Shown here in pieces: positions 7,374-15,594 of a stretch of DNA of 43,101 nucleotides. The DNA is from an uncultured Thiodictyon sp. GTDB lineage: Bacteria > Pseudomonadota > Gammaproteobacteria > Chromatiales > Chromatiaceae. The notes under the pieces are model-generated. The model was given only the letters and a program-made list of their open reading frames with translations. It had not been told where the DNA came from and made no database searches. The position numbers and the translations under genes were made by a program. The stretch is from contig CAILVI010000028.1 in assembly GCA_903837595.1 (NCBI GenBank), forward strand, positions 1-43,101, in the 5' to 3' direction. Position 1 is the stretch's first letter. Every line of letters starts with the position of its first letter.

Positions 7374-7715
7374 CTAGATCACGCCGATGCTTGCCATGCC
7401 CGGGGGCGTGCCGTCGACCAGGCGGCGACGCAGTCGACGCAGGCTGCGCTTGGCGGACCCGAAGACCTCGGTGATCGCCTCCGCCGCGTCCTTGCGGGCG
7501 TCCCGCACCACGAGTTGACGGCCTTGGCCTAGGTTGGCGCGCAGCTCGCAGCGCACCCGGTGACCGTGCAGGGGGTCGAATTCCTCATTGATACGCGCCA
7601 GGGCGTCGATCTGCTCATCCGGGAAGCGCAGGGCGAGCTTCTTGGCCTCGTTTTCGATCTGTCGGCGGATCGCCTTATCCAGGGCCAGGGTGTCGCCGCT
7701 GATCTTTATCGGCAT
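7374..7715 (-). CDS. HPF/RaiA-like ribosome-associated protein
   Basis: This is a basic protein of 113 residues resembling the sigma-54 modulation/S30EA family, whose members (HPF, RaiA) bind the small ribosomal subunit and silence ribosomes during stress. Visible traits are the start MPIKISGDTLALDKAIRRQI, a beta strand with HRVRCELRANLG, the helix KDAAEAITEVFGSAKRSLRRLRRR, and many Arg/Lys residues. It is short, with a hydrophobic tail and no long C-terminal dimerisation domain. The ATG at 7715 (GGAG nine bases upstream) was chosen; the open frame extends to 7970 but the added part is Pro/Arg/His-rich and unlike the family. It is convergent with gspB, 17 bases away. The family call rests on pattern only. 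Confidence 0.65.
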   Translation of the reverse strand: MPIKISGDTLALDKAIRRQIENEAKKLALRFPDEQIDALARINEEFDPLHGHRVRCELRANLGQGRQLVVRDARKDAAEAITEVFGSAKRSLRRLRRRLVDGTPPGMASIGVI

Positions 7716-8297
7716 GGGTGAGTGCTCCGAGACTTCATTGTCTTGTGGACGGTGTTGAGAGTGGCGTTGAGGATGGTGGTTGAGCCGTGGGGGACAAACA
7801 TCACGGTGCCGGACCAGTCGGTGCAGCACGGCTGCCGCGGTGGGCGGGTCGGGGTTCATGGCGCCCAGGGCGGGAAAAAGGCCCGACGGGCGAGCAACAG
7901 CGGCCATGCGGCCGGTTGGTTCCCAGGGGCAACTCAGTCGAGCGGTGATGACGCTCTGGTGAAAACTCAATGGTTATGTCAACGCCCGCGAGGTGGAAGT
8001 GATGCGGAGTCAGGGGGGGTTGGGCGCTTGATCTGCGCCGTCGCCTCGGGTCTGACCTGACCCGCGACTTCGTTATAACCGGATCGCTTGTGTAGTCGCA
8101 CCCCGGGCACACTCCCGGATCATAAGCCAGCGGCGGGCCTACAGTTGGCGCAGGGCCGCTGTCTGCGGCGCCAGCACGTCCCAGTCGGCGGTCCTGTTCG
8201 TGACCCGCCGCTCGACTCCCTGGCGCAGGGCCAAGACCTGTCGCAGTGAGACTGGTGGTAAGTGTACAGTAGGGCGGCGTCGTTACTCAACGAAAAT
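7716..8297. other. 582-base stretch without a supported gene
   Basis: I see no complete gene here. On the minus strand between about 8139 and 8250 a frame with protein-like composition (VSLRQVLALRQGVERR, ending LAPQTAALRQL and a stop) lacks any ATG and is bounded upstream by TAA. It may be the remnant of a decayed gene. The rest includes the region that should hold the promoter of the HPF/RaiA-like gene. No repeat or RNA gene was recognised. Confidence 0.45.
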
Positions 8298-8861
8298 TTA
8301 CGCGAAGAGGTCCAGGAAGGCCTTGGCGAAGCACTGGTAGGCGGCTGGGGCGTCCTGGTCCATCACCTGATCGATCACCCAGCGGTTGTCCTGACCCGCG
8401 CCCATCAGGCACTGGACCTCGTACCCCAGTTGGCGCAGGAAGGCATAGCTTGGCCCTGCCGGCTCCAGTGGGTAATCCGCATAGTCGGCGGAGCGCCGGT
8501 TGAGCAGGTCGATGAATGCATTGGCGTAGTCGCCGGGTCCCAGCAGGTCCTGGCTGTTGTCCTGGAGGTGCTCCGCGAGCTTGCGGGCCAGCGCGGTGAT
8601 CAGGGTGTGGCGTTGCCCCTCGCCATCATCAGGCCAGCGGGCGTGGGCGAGTCGGTCGGCGATCTGGACCAGAAAGGCCAGATACTCGGCAATCACCGCC
8701 AGGCGCTGGGCATCGTCGCGGTAGAGAAAGCGCTCACAGTGTAGGTTGATGGCCTTGTCCACGGCGATGCGCCAGGCGATGAAGGCCAGCGCCCCGGCGA
8801 TCTCGGGAGCCGTGCGCGGGCTTTGCGCGTTCGACCAATGACTCTTGATACGGATGGCCAT
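8298..8861 (-). CDS. conserved hypothetical protein, mostly helical
   Basis: This soluble protein of 187 residues is predicted to be nearly all alpha-helical, without signal peptide or membrane segment. Motifs visible include the start MAIRIKSHWSN, AFIAWRIAVDKAINL, LAVIAEYLAFLVQIADRLAH, GPGDYANAFIDLLNRR and, near the end, NRWVIDQVMDQDAPAAY. I have seen similar proteins in gammaproteobacteria but know no function, and I propose none. The ATG at 8861 is preferred over the upstream open frame (to 8984), whose translation is Arg/Pro-rich and unlike a protein N-terminus. It stands alone; the 293 bases on its upstream side also precede the rightward exosortase locus, so the promoters of both lie there. 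Confidence 0.72.
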   Translation of the reverse strand: MAIRIKSHWSNAQSPRTAPEIAGALAFIAWRIAVDKAINLHCERFLYRDDAQRLAVIAEYLAFLVQIADRLAHARWPDDGEGQRHTLITALARKLAEHLQDNSQDLLGPGDYANAFIDLLNRRSADYADYPLEPAGPSYAFLRQLGYEVQCLMGAGQDNRWVIDQVMDQDAPAAYQCFAKAFLDLFA

Positions 8862-9154
8862 GCCGGACTCCGGTGGTTGCTGTAGGGTGCGGTGAGGAGC
8901 GCACCGCCGGCGACGCTGACGATCGGGTGTCGGCGCCGCTGCCCGTGGGCGCCGGCGACCTCCAAACCGGTCCACATTATCCATTTTACCCGGGGGAGGT
9001 TTCGGCTAAACTCCGAAAAAGAATCGGTGCCGACGCTCGCTCGCTGACCGCCGAGCTTGGTTTTCGTTGATGGGACCTCTGCCCACACCCGCGGTCAGAA
9101 CCGGTCAACGCTGCGCTGCTTTGACCTTCCGCCAACGATGGGAGACCTGGTCCG

Positions 9155-9655
9155 ATGCAAACGCACGTCGCAAAAAAGACGGTCAAGGCCACATGCCGCG
9201 CGGCCGGCCTGGCCGCTCTCGTCTGTCTGGGGCTTTACTCAGGGCCCGGCGCGGCGCTCGTGGTCTACATTCCCACGCTCGCGACGTCTTATGATATGGC
9301 TAGCCTGCCGGCAGCCAGCTTCACGGCCAATCAGGCATTGATTCAGAGTCAGGTCTGGTGGGGCAGTCAAGCCTTGGCGGCTGAATTTGCGTCAGCCGTA
9401 CAGTCCGGGCTCGGCACGCCGAACGGGGGGACTATGGGGCCATTTTTTGCCTTCAGCGTCTCGGCTCCCTTTGTGACTTCGATGGGCTGGGACGGGACAG
9501 TGCCGACCCTCCGTAATATGCACCAAGATAGTGCCGTCTTTAGCTATGCCGTCGCCGTTCCAGCCCCCCTGCCCATCCTCGGCGTGGTGGCGGCCTTCGG
9601 CTGGAGCCGTCAGCTGCGCCGGCGCATCAAGGCCGCCCGCGCCGCCTCTGCCTGA
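9155..9655 (+). CDS. CTERM-type exported substrate of the exosortase (copy 1)
   Basis: This 166-residue exported protein carries a C-terminal sorting signal. An N-terminal signal peptide spans about residues 10-34. The C-terminus has the tripartite exosortase signal: VPAPLP (135-140), a hydrophobic helix [10 protein letters not shown] (141-150) and a basic tail [12 protein letters not shown]. The same signal occurs in the second substrate at 12147. It should be exported, recognised by the exosortase at the membrane, cleaved and passed to the surface or matrix. The mature part has no recognised domain and no cysteine. The ATG at 9155 has GGAGA about ten bases upstream. The gene opens a five-gene rightward locus, with the HpsJ-like gene 31 bases downstream. 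A 13-base sequence at its stop codon is duplicated with a 16-base period. Confidence 0.82.
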   Translation: MQTHVAKKTVKATCRAAGLAALVCLGLYSGPGAALVVYIPTLATSYDMASLPAASFTANQALIQSQVWWGSQALAAEFASAVQSGLGTPNGGTMGPFFAFSVSAPFVTSMGWDGTVPTLRNMHQDSAVFSYAVAVPAPLPILGVVAAFGWSRQLRRRIKAARAASA

Positions 9656-9685
9656 AAACGCCACTGCCTGAAAACGGATCGGACC

Positions 9686-10405
9686 ATGGTACCAATCGAA
9701 GCCAGCAATCTCGGATCGACCGGCTTGCTCTCCTACCGGCTGCGTTATGCGGCCTTTGCGCTGGTGGGGGTCTTTACCCTTTCCGTGCTGGCCGGGCTGA
9801 TGCCGCTCCACCTGGAGAGCCGTGACTGGTATCTGAAGCTGGCGCCTCCGCTGATCAACAACTGTCCGATCGTTATTGCCGGTTTCAGCATTGCCTGGAT
9901 TGCCATGTATGTCGATCCGGACGCCGACGCTAGCCGGAAATTGTTCAGTCCCTTGCTGCGGGCCGGGCGGGTCTGTTTCTTATTCTATGTATTGGTGGTG
10001 CCGATCCAGTTGTGGGGTGGGATGGCGTCCGTTTATGGGCTGTATGCGCTGGACGCCAGTCAAGTGGAGCGGCTCGGGGAGCAGGTGGCGGAGGTGAAGT
10101 CCCGGATTCAGGCCGCCGCGACGCCGGATGAATTGGCCGCCATCATCGCCGCCATCGCCGGTGCCAAGGAGCAAGACCGCGCCCTCGCGCAGCAGTCGCT
10201 GGAGCAACGCAAGCAGAAGGTCGTCGAACTGCTGGACACGGGTGTCAGCGGGCTGGAGCTGAAGCAGTCGCAAGCGCGCCGCGAGCGGACCTTGGGCATG
10301 GGCATCGAGAGTCTGCGCATCATCCTGGTCGCACTGCTGGTCGCATTTGCCTTGCGGCGCATGATCTGGCCGAAGAAGCCGCCGCCGGTACCCACCGTCG
10401 GCTGA
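9686..10405 (+). CDS. HpsJ-like membrane protein of the cyanoexosortase A locus
   Basis: This is an inner-membrane protein of 239 residues. Hydrophobic segments are visible at about 21-44, 61-77 and 91-115, followed by a charged coiled-coil stretch (about 128-203: SQVERLGEQVAEVKSRIQ) and a last membrane segment (about 210-224) with a basic tail. This layout and the N-terminal region match the HpsJ-like proteins that accompany cyanoexosortase A in cyanobacteria; HpsJ is linked to hormogonium polysaccharide secretion there. Its biochemical role is unknown. The ATG at 9686 follows the substrate gene by 30 bases and the exosortase gene starts nine bases after its stop, so an operon is very likely. 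A helper role in sorting is inferred from context. Confidence 0.75.
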   Translation: MVPIEASNLGSTGLLSYRLRYAAFALVGVFTLSVLAGLMPLHLESRDWYLKLAPPLINNCPIVIAGFSIAWIAMYVDPDADASRKLFSPLLRAGRVCFLFYVLVVPIQLWGGMASVYGLYALDASQVERLGEQVAEVKSRIQAAATPDELAAIIAAIAGAKEQDRALAQQSLEQRKQKVVELLDTGVSGLELKQSQARRERTLGMGIESLRIILVALLVAFALRRMIWPKKPPPVPTVG

Positions 10406-10414
10406 GGATCGGCC

Positions 10415-11272
10415 ATGGGGCGCTTCGCTCTGGCCGGCTCGGCGCGCGGGCTGTGGCTGCTGACGGCGACCCTGGTGGCGCTCAACAGTGTCGCCACCGG
10501 CTATTATACTCAAGGCTTGCGCCTGGCCTTGCTCACGGGCCTGGTGTGGGGCGGGGCGGTCATCTGCATGGAGGATCAGCTGCCCGACCTGACCCCGCGG
10601 CCGAGCCGATCCGGTTTCGTGATCGGGGCGCTCTTGCTACTGGCCGCCGGTTATCTCAGTGCGCAGTCGGCGCTCCCGGACCTGATGGTCTATGGGCTCG
10701 CGCTGCTGCAGGGCCTGGGTCTCGCCTTGCTGTGCGAGACGCCCCGTCGGCTGGGGCGCTTGCGCGATCCGCTGAGCGTGCTCGCCTGCCTGCCGATCGC
10801 CTTGCTACTGCCGCGTCTGCTGCCTGACGAGACGCTTGCCCGGGTCACCGCCGGGCTTGCGCAATTGGTCCTGCTGCTCGGTGGTATCGATGCCCGGGCC
10901 GATGGGCGCGAGGTGCTGGTCGACGGCGGCCGCATCTATATCTCCGGGGCCTGCAGCGCGAGCGAGATCATCGGTCTGCTCAGCGTCGTGGCGGTGATCT
11001 TCGTGCTTGCCTTTCCCTTGCGCCAGCGCCTGCTGCGCCTGCTGGTGATCGCCTCAGCGCCGCTCTTCGCGATTGCGGGTAATGCACTGCGCATTGCCTT
11101 GCTGGCGGCGATCGACGGCAGCGATTTTTCCCGCAAGCAGCAATGGTTCCTGTTCTTTCACGAGGAAAACGGCTCGCTGATCTTTGCCGCACTGACGGTA
11201 TCCGTCTTTGCCTGGCTCTATCTGCGGACCCTGGAGCGGCAGCTCGCGATCCCTGGATCAGGCGATGTCTAA
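10415..11272 (+). CDS. exosortase, cyanoexosortase A type
   Basis: This polytopic membrane protein of 285 residues has about eight hydrophobic segments. Exosortases are membrane transpeptidase-like enzymes that cleave CTERM signals after export. The three catalytic residues of the exosortase/archaeosortase superfamily are in place: Cys180 in SGACSASEIIGLL, Arg226 in AGNALRIALL and His249 in LFFHEENGSLIF. The neighbours (HpsJ-like gene before, exosortase-associated gene after, CTERM substrates on both sides) and the APLPILG-type signal of the substrates fit cyanoexosortase A rather than the proteobacterial EpsH/XrtA form, which travels with EPS genes absent here. The ATG at 10415 has GAGGA upstream. 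It overlaps the next gene by eight bases. Confidence 0.85.
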   Translation: MGRFALAGSARGLWLLTATLVALNSVATGYYTQGLRLALLTGLVWGGAVICMEDQLPDLTPRPSRSGFVIGALLLLAAGYLSAQSALPDLMVYGLALLQGLGLALLCETPRRLGRLRDPLSVLACLPIALLLPRLLPDETLARVTAGLAQLVLLLGGIDARADGREVLVDGGRIYISGACSASEIIGLLSVVAVIFVLAFPLRQRLLRLLVIASAPLFAIAGNALRIALLAAIDGSDFSRKQQWFLFFHEENGSLIFAALTVSVFAWLYLRTLERQLAIPGSGDV

Positions 11273-11972
11273 CCCCGCGCCCGCCCTGCGCATCGGCCTG
11301 GCGGTGATGGCCACGCTTGCCCTGTTGGCACTGTTGCACACGCTGGTCCTCAGTGACGCGCCCACGGCCAATGATTCGCCGCCGGGCGTGCCCGCGTTAC
11401 CCGGATATCGGTTGGACGCCCTGCCGGGCGCCCCGGCCTGGGCGGGTCGAGACCATGCCTACAGTGCAGTCACCCGCTATGCCGGCGTGCCATTGGTCGG
11501 GGGTGACGAGACCTTCACGCTCACGCTCATGGCGGTGCGCGGCCGCCGACACGAGGCCCTTGAGCTCGGCGCGCTCGCCAGCCAATACCCATCCATCCGG
11601 CTCCAGGACCAGCAGACGCGCTCCATCCGCAACGCGCGGGCACCACCCGCCGAGCTGGCGATCGGTCTGATCGGGGATGCGCCGGCACTGCAGACCTGCA
11701 TCGTGAAGGGCGGTCGGGCCGCGGTGACCCGGGAGCAACTCCTTCAGTTGATTGACCTGGAGCGCCAGCGTGACCCGCGGCATTGGATCAGGCAGGGCCT
11801 GGGGTTGAACCCTCAGCCGCGCTGGGAGTGTCTGCTGATCTCAATCAGCGTCGCACCTCATCCCGCCGCAGAGGCGCGGTTGTTGGCCCTGTGGGAGGCG
11901 GTTTACCAGGCGCTGGCAACCATGCGGCCCGCCCCCTGGCCCTTTGCGGCGGTGCCGGCCGGCGGGCGTTAG
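11265..11972 (+). CDS. cyanoexosortase A system-associated protein
   Basis: This 235-residue protein has one N-terminal membrane anchor (about 9-29) and a periplasmic domain. It occupies the position of the small partner protein (EpsI-like in function) that follows exosortases, and its outline matches the cyanoexosortase A-associated family: a PGYRLD segment after the anchor, a beta-rich middle, and late CLLISISV followed by a C-terminal helix. Three cysteines are visible in the distal half or near it (QTCIVKGG, WECLLIS). The ATG at 11265 overlaps the exosortase stop by eight bases, so translation is probably coupled. A longer frame from 11208 lies inside the exosortase gene and is not used. 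The molecular role is unknown; obligate partnership with the exosortase is inferred from location. Confidence 0.75.
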   Translation: MSNPAPALRIGLAVMATLALLALLHTLVLSDAPTANDSPPGVPALPGYRLDALPGAPAWAGRDHAYSAVTRYAGVPLVGGDETFTLTLMAVRGRRHEALELGALASQYPSIRLQDQQTRSIRNARAPPAELAIGLIGDAPALQTCIVKGGRAAVTREQLLQLIDLERQRDPRHWIRQGLGLNPQPRWECLLISISVAPHPAAEARLLALWEAVYQALATMRPAPWPFAAVPAGGR

Positions 11973-12146
11973 GCGGTTTGAGGCCGGACGCGACCAAGGG
12001 CGTCGGGGCGCAAATGCCGCTCGGAACGCAGGGCTTGTGCCTCATGAGCTCGGTGTTGTAGGATTTAGGTGTGGTAGCCTGAGGGTAAAGAGCCCCAAGA
12101 CAAAGTGGTCACCAACTTTTGCGTCATTTATTATAGAGTATGTAAA

Positions 12147-12977
12147 ATGACAGCACAGACAGTGGCGAGGCTCCAGCGCGGATTACTGACAGGCGTTGCG
12201 GCGCTGGCGATGGTATTGGCGCCGGTATCGGCCTCGGCATTGAATATTGTTACGAATGGTAACTTTGCCGGCTGTGTGGACCTCACTTGTGCCCCCTGGT
12301 CATTGGTCAACGGGACGAGCGGCGGCGGGTTTGGCAATTACTTCCCTGACTCGTATTACAATGGCGCCACTACACCCGATCCCGCGCAATACCCTGTTCT
12401 ATCGCAAGTCCTTAATACGGCGCCTGGTACCAGTTATATAATCAGCTTTGATCTAAATGACGGTGGATCTCCCGGTCAGCCATTCGCGGCTTACTTTGGC
12501 GGCGACACGCTATTGGCCGGGGGCACGCCGGATACCGGCAATGTCTTTCAGACCTTCACTTATTCGCGTTTCGCGACCGCTGCTTCAACGACATTGTCTT
12601 TTACCGGTAGCAATCTACCTGGCTATTGGTATCTGACCAACGTGTCTGTCGCCACACCTGCACCGCTGCCAATCCTGGGAGTGGTCGCGGCCTTCGGCTG
12701 GAGCCGTAAGCTGCGTCGGCGCATCAAGGCGGCGCGGGCGGCCCAGGCGGCCACCGCCCGATTTTTCAGTTGGTCCGGTTGCCGCGGACGGTCAAGGGCG
12801 GGGCCGCCGGCGTTGAGGCGGCCCGCGTCCAGGGGGCATGCGCCGGGGAGGATCAGCCCGGCCGATGCGGCCGGGTCTTGGTCAGGGCGGCGTGCTTCTC
12901 CAGATGCTCGACCATCAGGCCGGCGATGTCCTTGCCGGTGGCGCCCTCGATTCCTTCCAGCCCCGGGGTGGAGTTGA
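12147..12977 (+). CDS. CTERM-type exported substrate (copy 2) with abnormal C-terminal extension
   Basis: This exported protein has a signal peptide (about 1-31, cut near SASA-LN). A beta-sandwich-like domain (about 32-165) begins with the [10 protein letters not shown] pattern common in CTERM proteins. The sorting signal is [27 protein letters not shown] (given in parts: PAPLP 171-175, [10 protein letters not shown] 176-185, basic tail 186-197). In the copy at 9155 the protein ends four residues after this tail. Here the frame runs on for some 77 Arg/Pro/Ala-rich residues and overlaps the end of rimK by 125 bases on the other strand. The signal is therefore internal, which should block normal sorting unless the real stop was lost by mutation or sequencing error. 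The ATG at 12147 begins the signal peptide. It lies 174 bases after the exosortase partner gene and may have its own promoter. Confidence 0.7.
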   Translation: MTAQTVARLQRGLLTGVAALAMVLAPVSASALNIVTNGNFAGCVDLTCAPWSLVNGTSGGGFGNYFPDSYYNGATTPDPAQYPVLSQVLNTAPGTSYIISFDLNDGGSPGQPFAAYFGGDTLLAGGTPDTGNVFQTFTYSRFATAASTTLSFTGSNLPGYWYLTNVSVATPAPLPILGVVAAFGWSRKLRRRIKAARAAQAATARFFSWSGCRGRSRAGPPALRRPASRGHAPGRISPADAAGSWSGRRASPDARPSGRRCPCRWRPRFLPAPGWS

Positions 12978-13758
12978 CCTCCAGCACCAGCGGCCCGCGC
13001 TGCGAGCGCAGGATGTCCACGCCGGCGACGCTGAGCCCCATGATGCGGGCGGCGCGCGTGGCGATGGAGCGCTCCTGTGGGGTGATGCGGATCAGGCTCG
13101 CGGTGCCGCCGCGATGCAGATTGGAACGAAACTCACCCGGTTTGCCCTGGCGCTTGATGGCGGCGACCACCCGCTCGCCGATCACAAAGCAGCGGATGTC
13201 CGCCCCCTGGGCCTCCTTGATATATTCCTGGACCAGAATGTTGGCGCGCACTCCCATGAAGGCCTCGATCAGTCCCTTGGCGGCGGCCTCGGTCTCGGCC
13301 AGCACCACCCCGATCCCCTGGGCGCCCTCCAGTAGCTTGATCACCAGCGGCGGACCGCCGACCATCTTGATCAGGTCCTCGATATCGTCCGGGGCATGGG
13401 CATAGCCGGTGACCGGCAGCCCGATGCCCTTGCGGGCGAGCAGTTGCAGTGAGCGCAGCTTGTCGCGGGCGCGCACGATGGCCACCGACTCATTGAGTGC
13501 GCACACCCCCATCATCTCGAACTGGCGCAGCACCGCCGTGCCGTAGAGTGTGACCGAGGCGCCGATGCGTGGGATCACCGCGTCAAAGCCGGTCAGTTCC
13601 TCGCCCTTGTAGTGGATGGACGGGGCGTGGGTGGTGACGTTCATATAGCAGCGCAGTACATCGATCACCTGGACCTCATGCCCGCGCAGCGCTGCGGCTT
13701 CCACCAGGCGGCAGGTGGAATTCAGCGTCGGGTCGCGCGACAGGATGGCGATCTTCAT
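12853..13758 (-). CDS. rimK: RimK-type ATP-grasp glutamate ligase
   Basis: This ATP-grasp ligase of 301 residues resembles RimK, which adds glutamate residues to the C-terminus of ribosomal protein S6 using ATP. It begins [18 protein letters not shown]. The N-terminal domain (about 1-95) includes [12 protein letters not shown]. The ATP-grasp core has [19 protein letters not shown] (phosphate-binding loop), [19 protein letters not shown], and the metal-binding end [15 protein letters not shown]. The ATG at 13758 gives the normal N-terminus; an upstream ATG at 13776 would add six residues and overlap the preceding gene. It is last in a leftward block after ileS, lspA and an unknown gene, four bases from the latter, so it is probably co-transcribed. 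Its 3' end overlaps the extension of the CTERM substrate on the opposite strand. Confidence 0.92.
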   Translation of the reverse strand: MKIAILSRDPTLNSTCRLVEAAALRGHEVQVIDVLRCYMNVTTHAPSIHYKGEELTGFDAVIPRIGASVTLYGTAVLRQFEMMGVCALNESVAIVRARDKLRSLQLLARKGIGLPVTGYAHAPDDIEDLIKMVGGPPLVIKLLEGAQGIGVVLAETEAAAKGLIEAFMGVRANILVQEYIKEAQGADIRCFVIGERVVAAIKRQGKPGEFRSNLHRGGTASLIRITPQERSIATRAARIMGLSVAGVDILRSQRGPLVLEVNSTPGLEGIEGATGKDIAGLMVEHLEKHAALTKTRPHRPG

Positions 13759-13762
13759 CGGC

Positions 13763-14818
13763 TCAGGCGTTGACATAGCGTTCTGCCTGCCTCTCACGCT
13801 CCTGGTCCGTGATCAGGTCCGCCCGGGCGAAGCGCACCATGAGGACCATCCGGCCAGCGCGCTCGCCGCGGTAGGCGCGCATGAATTCGATCTCAGTGGT
13901 GTCAGATGCCCCTTTCCGGTCTGGCCGTACGATGTTCAGACGGTCCAGACGCACCCGTTCCGGTCGGGCCGCGATCAGTGCCGTCGGGTGTTCGAGCAGG
14001 GCGGCGAGTCGCTCCAGATAGTCGTTGAGCGTGGTCAAGCCCTGGTGCGCCTCGGCGAGTTCTCGTTCCAGTTCGTGGACCTGCCGCCCGGTGATGAGAT
14101 ACTCGGTGGTATGGGCGCTGCCACCGTCGCGCAGGATCTCCAGGCCGTGGGTCGCGGGGCTCAGGACCTTTTGTTTGATCCGCATGATCCGCAGGCCGTC
14201 CTCCAGTTCGCTGATCCGCGCCTCCTGGCGCCCGATCTCCTGCGCGGCGAATCCCACCAGTGCATCCATGATGGCCTGGGCGGTCCTGGTCCGCACCGCC
14301 TCCGGACTCCCCGCGCACAGCACCACCTCGATGTTCTCGAAGCTCAGCGTGGTCTGCGCGATGTCCCGCTGAAGGGTCTCCCCGCTCAGATCCATGCCGA
14401 GTTGCTTGCGAAACGCCGGCTGAGCCAGCAGGATCGCATAACAGTCGCTCGTCTTCAGCGCAGTGCGCTCCATATAGTCGCGACAATCGCTGCTCGCCAG
14501 CTCCCAGCGGATGCGGCTCGGATCGCTGAACAGTGCACGCAGCAGCGGGTCGCTGGACCAGGTCTTGGGGCTGACGGTCACGGGTCCAGGGATGCGCCAG
14601 GCGAGTTCCTCGCAATAGTCGAGACAGCCGGCCACAGTGTCGTGCAGGCGGTTGCGGTAGCCGTTGAGCCCGCGAATGCGCGGATTGGCCTGATCGACGG
14701 CGCGCTCGATGGCGAGCCGGATCGTGTCCTCACGCAGTCGCCGCTGCGCCACCCTCAATCGCTGGCGCGACCAGTGTTCTTGGACGACGTGACCGAGGTC
14801 TTGCCAGAGGCTGCTCAT
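13763..14818 (-). CDS. conserved hypothetical coiled-coil protein between lspA and rimK
   Basis: This soluble protein of 351 residues starts [17 protein letters not shown] do not recognise its family. It appears mostly helical: an N-terminal basic helix ([19 protein letters not shown]), a middle domain with several cysteines (DYCEEL, SSDCRDY, SDCYAIL), a coiled-coil stretch (about 226-245, [17 protein letters not shown]) and a second helical hairpin (about 265-295, [17 protein letters not shown]). The C-terminal part ([21 protein letters not shown]) looks like a beta domain. No signal peptide or membrane segment is present. It lies four bases after lspA and four bases before rimK, so tight co-transcription is very likely. 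No function can be assigned. The ATG at 14818 follows the lspA stop; the longer frame to 14944 overlaps lspA and is rejected. Confidence 0.72.
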   Translation of the reverse strand: MSSLWQDLGHVVQEHWSRQRLRVAQRRLREDTIRLAIERAVDQANPRIRGLNGYRNRLHDTVAGCLDYCEELAWRIPGPVTVSPKTWSSDPLLRALFSDPSRIRWELASSDCRDYMERTALKTSDCYAILLAQPAFRKQLGMDLSGETLQRDIAQTTLSFENIEVVLCAGSPEAVRTRTAQAIMDALVGFAAQEIGRQEARISELEDGLRIMRIKQKVLSPATHGLEILRDGGSAHTTEYLITGRQVHELERELAEAHQGLTTLNDYLERLAALLEHPTALIAARPERVRLDRLNIVRPDRKGASDTTEIEFMRAYRGERAGRMVLMVRFARADLITDQERERQAERYVNA

Positions 14819-14822
14819 CGGC

Positions 14823-15353
14823 TCAAGGGCGGGTGTCGTTCCCGACGGGGGGCCCGGATGGAGCCGATTCCGTGCGGTCTTCGGCCACAAACAGCGTGTG
14901 AATGATGAGCACGACCACGCCTGCGGTGATGGCGCTATCGGCAATGTTGAAGGCCGGCCAGGGATTGAATAGCGGATAGGGTATCCAGGGCAGCCAGACC
15001 TGGATGAAGTCTACGACATGGCCGAGCAACACCCGGTCGATCAGATTGCCGATGGCGCCGCCGATGATCAGTGCCAGGGCCGCCGCCATGAAGCGCTCCC
15101 GGGGGCGTAACCGCAGCAGCCAGGCCACCAGCACGCCGGTGACGATGAGCGCAAAGGCGGCGAACAGCCAGCGCTGCCAGCCCCCGGCGTCGGCCAGAAA
15201 GCTGAAGGCCGCACCGGTGTTGAAGGCCAGGGTCAGGTTCAGATTGGGGACCACCTCAACGACCGTGAAGGGTGCGATGGAGCCCAGTACCAGCCATTTG
15301 GTGGCCTGGTCCAGGACGATGACGAATAAGGAAAGCCAGAGCCAATGTTTCAT
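14823..15353 (-). CDS. lspA: lipoprotein signal peptidase (signal peptidase II)
   Basis: This inner-membrane aspartic peptidase of 176 residues cuts signal peptides from lipid-modified prolipoproteins. Four membrane segments are visible (about 4-20, 60-80, 88-105, 138-155). Family motifs are present: NTGAAFSFL (45-53), GNLIDRV (102-108), and the catalytic aspartates Asp115 (VVDFI) and Asp139 (FNIADSA). The length is normal. It follows ileS on the same strand, the usual order, but 241 bases separate them and a palindromic repeat sits in that gap, so it may have its own promoter. The tail (about 160-176) is polar and poorly conserved. It is followed after four bases by the unknown coiled-coil gene. 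Confidence 0.95.
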   Translation of the reverse strand: MKHWLWLSLFVIVLDQATKWLVLGSIAPFTVVEVVPNLNLTLAFNTGAAFSFLADAGGWQRWLFAAFALIVTGVLVAWLLRLRPRERFMAAALALIIGGAIGNLIDRVLLGHVVDFIQVWLPWIPYPLFNPWPAFNIADSAITAGVVVLIIHTLFVAEDRTESAPSGPPVGNDTRP

Positions 15354-15403
15354 TAAAGAATCCGTGTAGAGGGTTTGGGCGCAATACCGTTTAAGTTAAG
15401 CTG

Positions 15404-15532
15404 GGGAGCGCCGATATTCTGTCGGCGACGGCGCGAAGCGCCGTTGGGTCCTCGCAAGAGCAACGCCCTTTGCCATTAACCGCGAAGTCGCGAACCGCCT
15501 GCGGCGGTTGGCCGACAGAATGTCGGCGCTCC
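15404..15532. repeat. 129-base inverted-repeat element between ileS and lspA
   Basis: Two arms face each other: GAGCGCCGATATTCTGTCGG begins at 15406, and its reverse complement with one mismatch ends at 15531. Inside lie further small palindromes (CGGCGCGAAGCGCCG at 15430, CGCGAAGTCGCG at 15481, ACCGCCTGCGGCGGT around 15494-15508). The element carries no gene and looks like a composite REP/MITE-type repeat. It may fold in the ileS-lspA transcript. Confidence 0.75.
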
Positions 15533-15594
15533 CAGGCAGAACGTCCGCGCCCCAGCCCAGTCTCTGGAGCGGTGTCATTTGCGGCTAAATTTCT

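Noticed and set aside
12100-12125. Possible sigma-54 promoter before the second CTERM substrate
   Set aside because: TGG and TTGC boxes are seen, but GG and GC are 12 bases apart instead of 10.
13715-14905. 396-codon plus-strand open frame opposite the unknown coiled-coil gene
   Set aside because: The minus-strand gene has four-base junctions with lspA and rimK and protein-like composition; the plus frame has neither.
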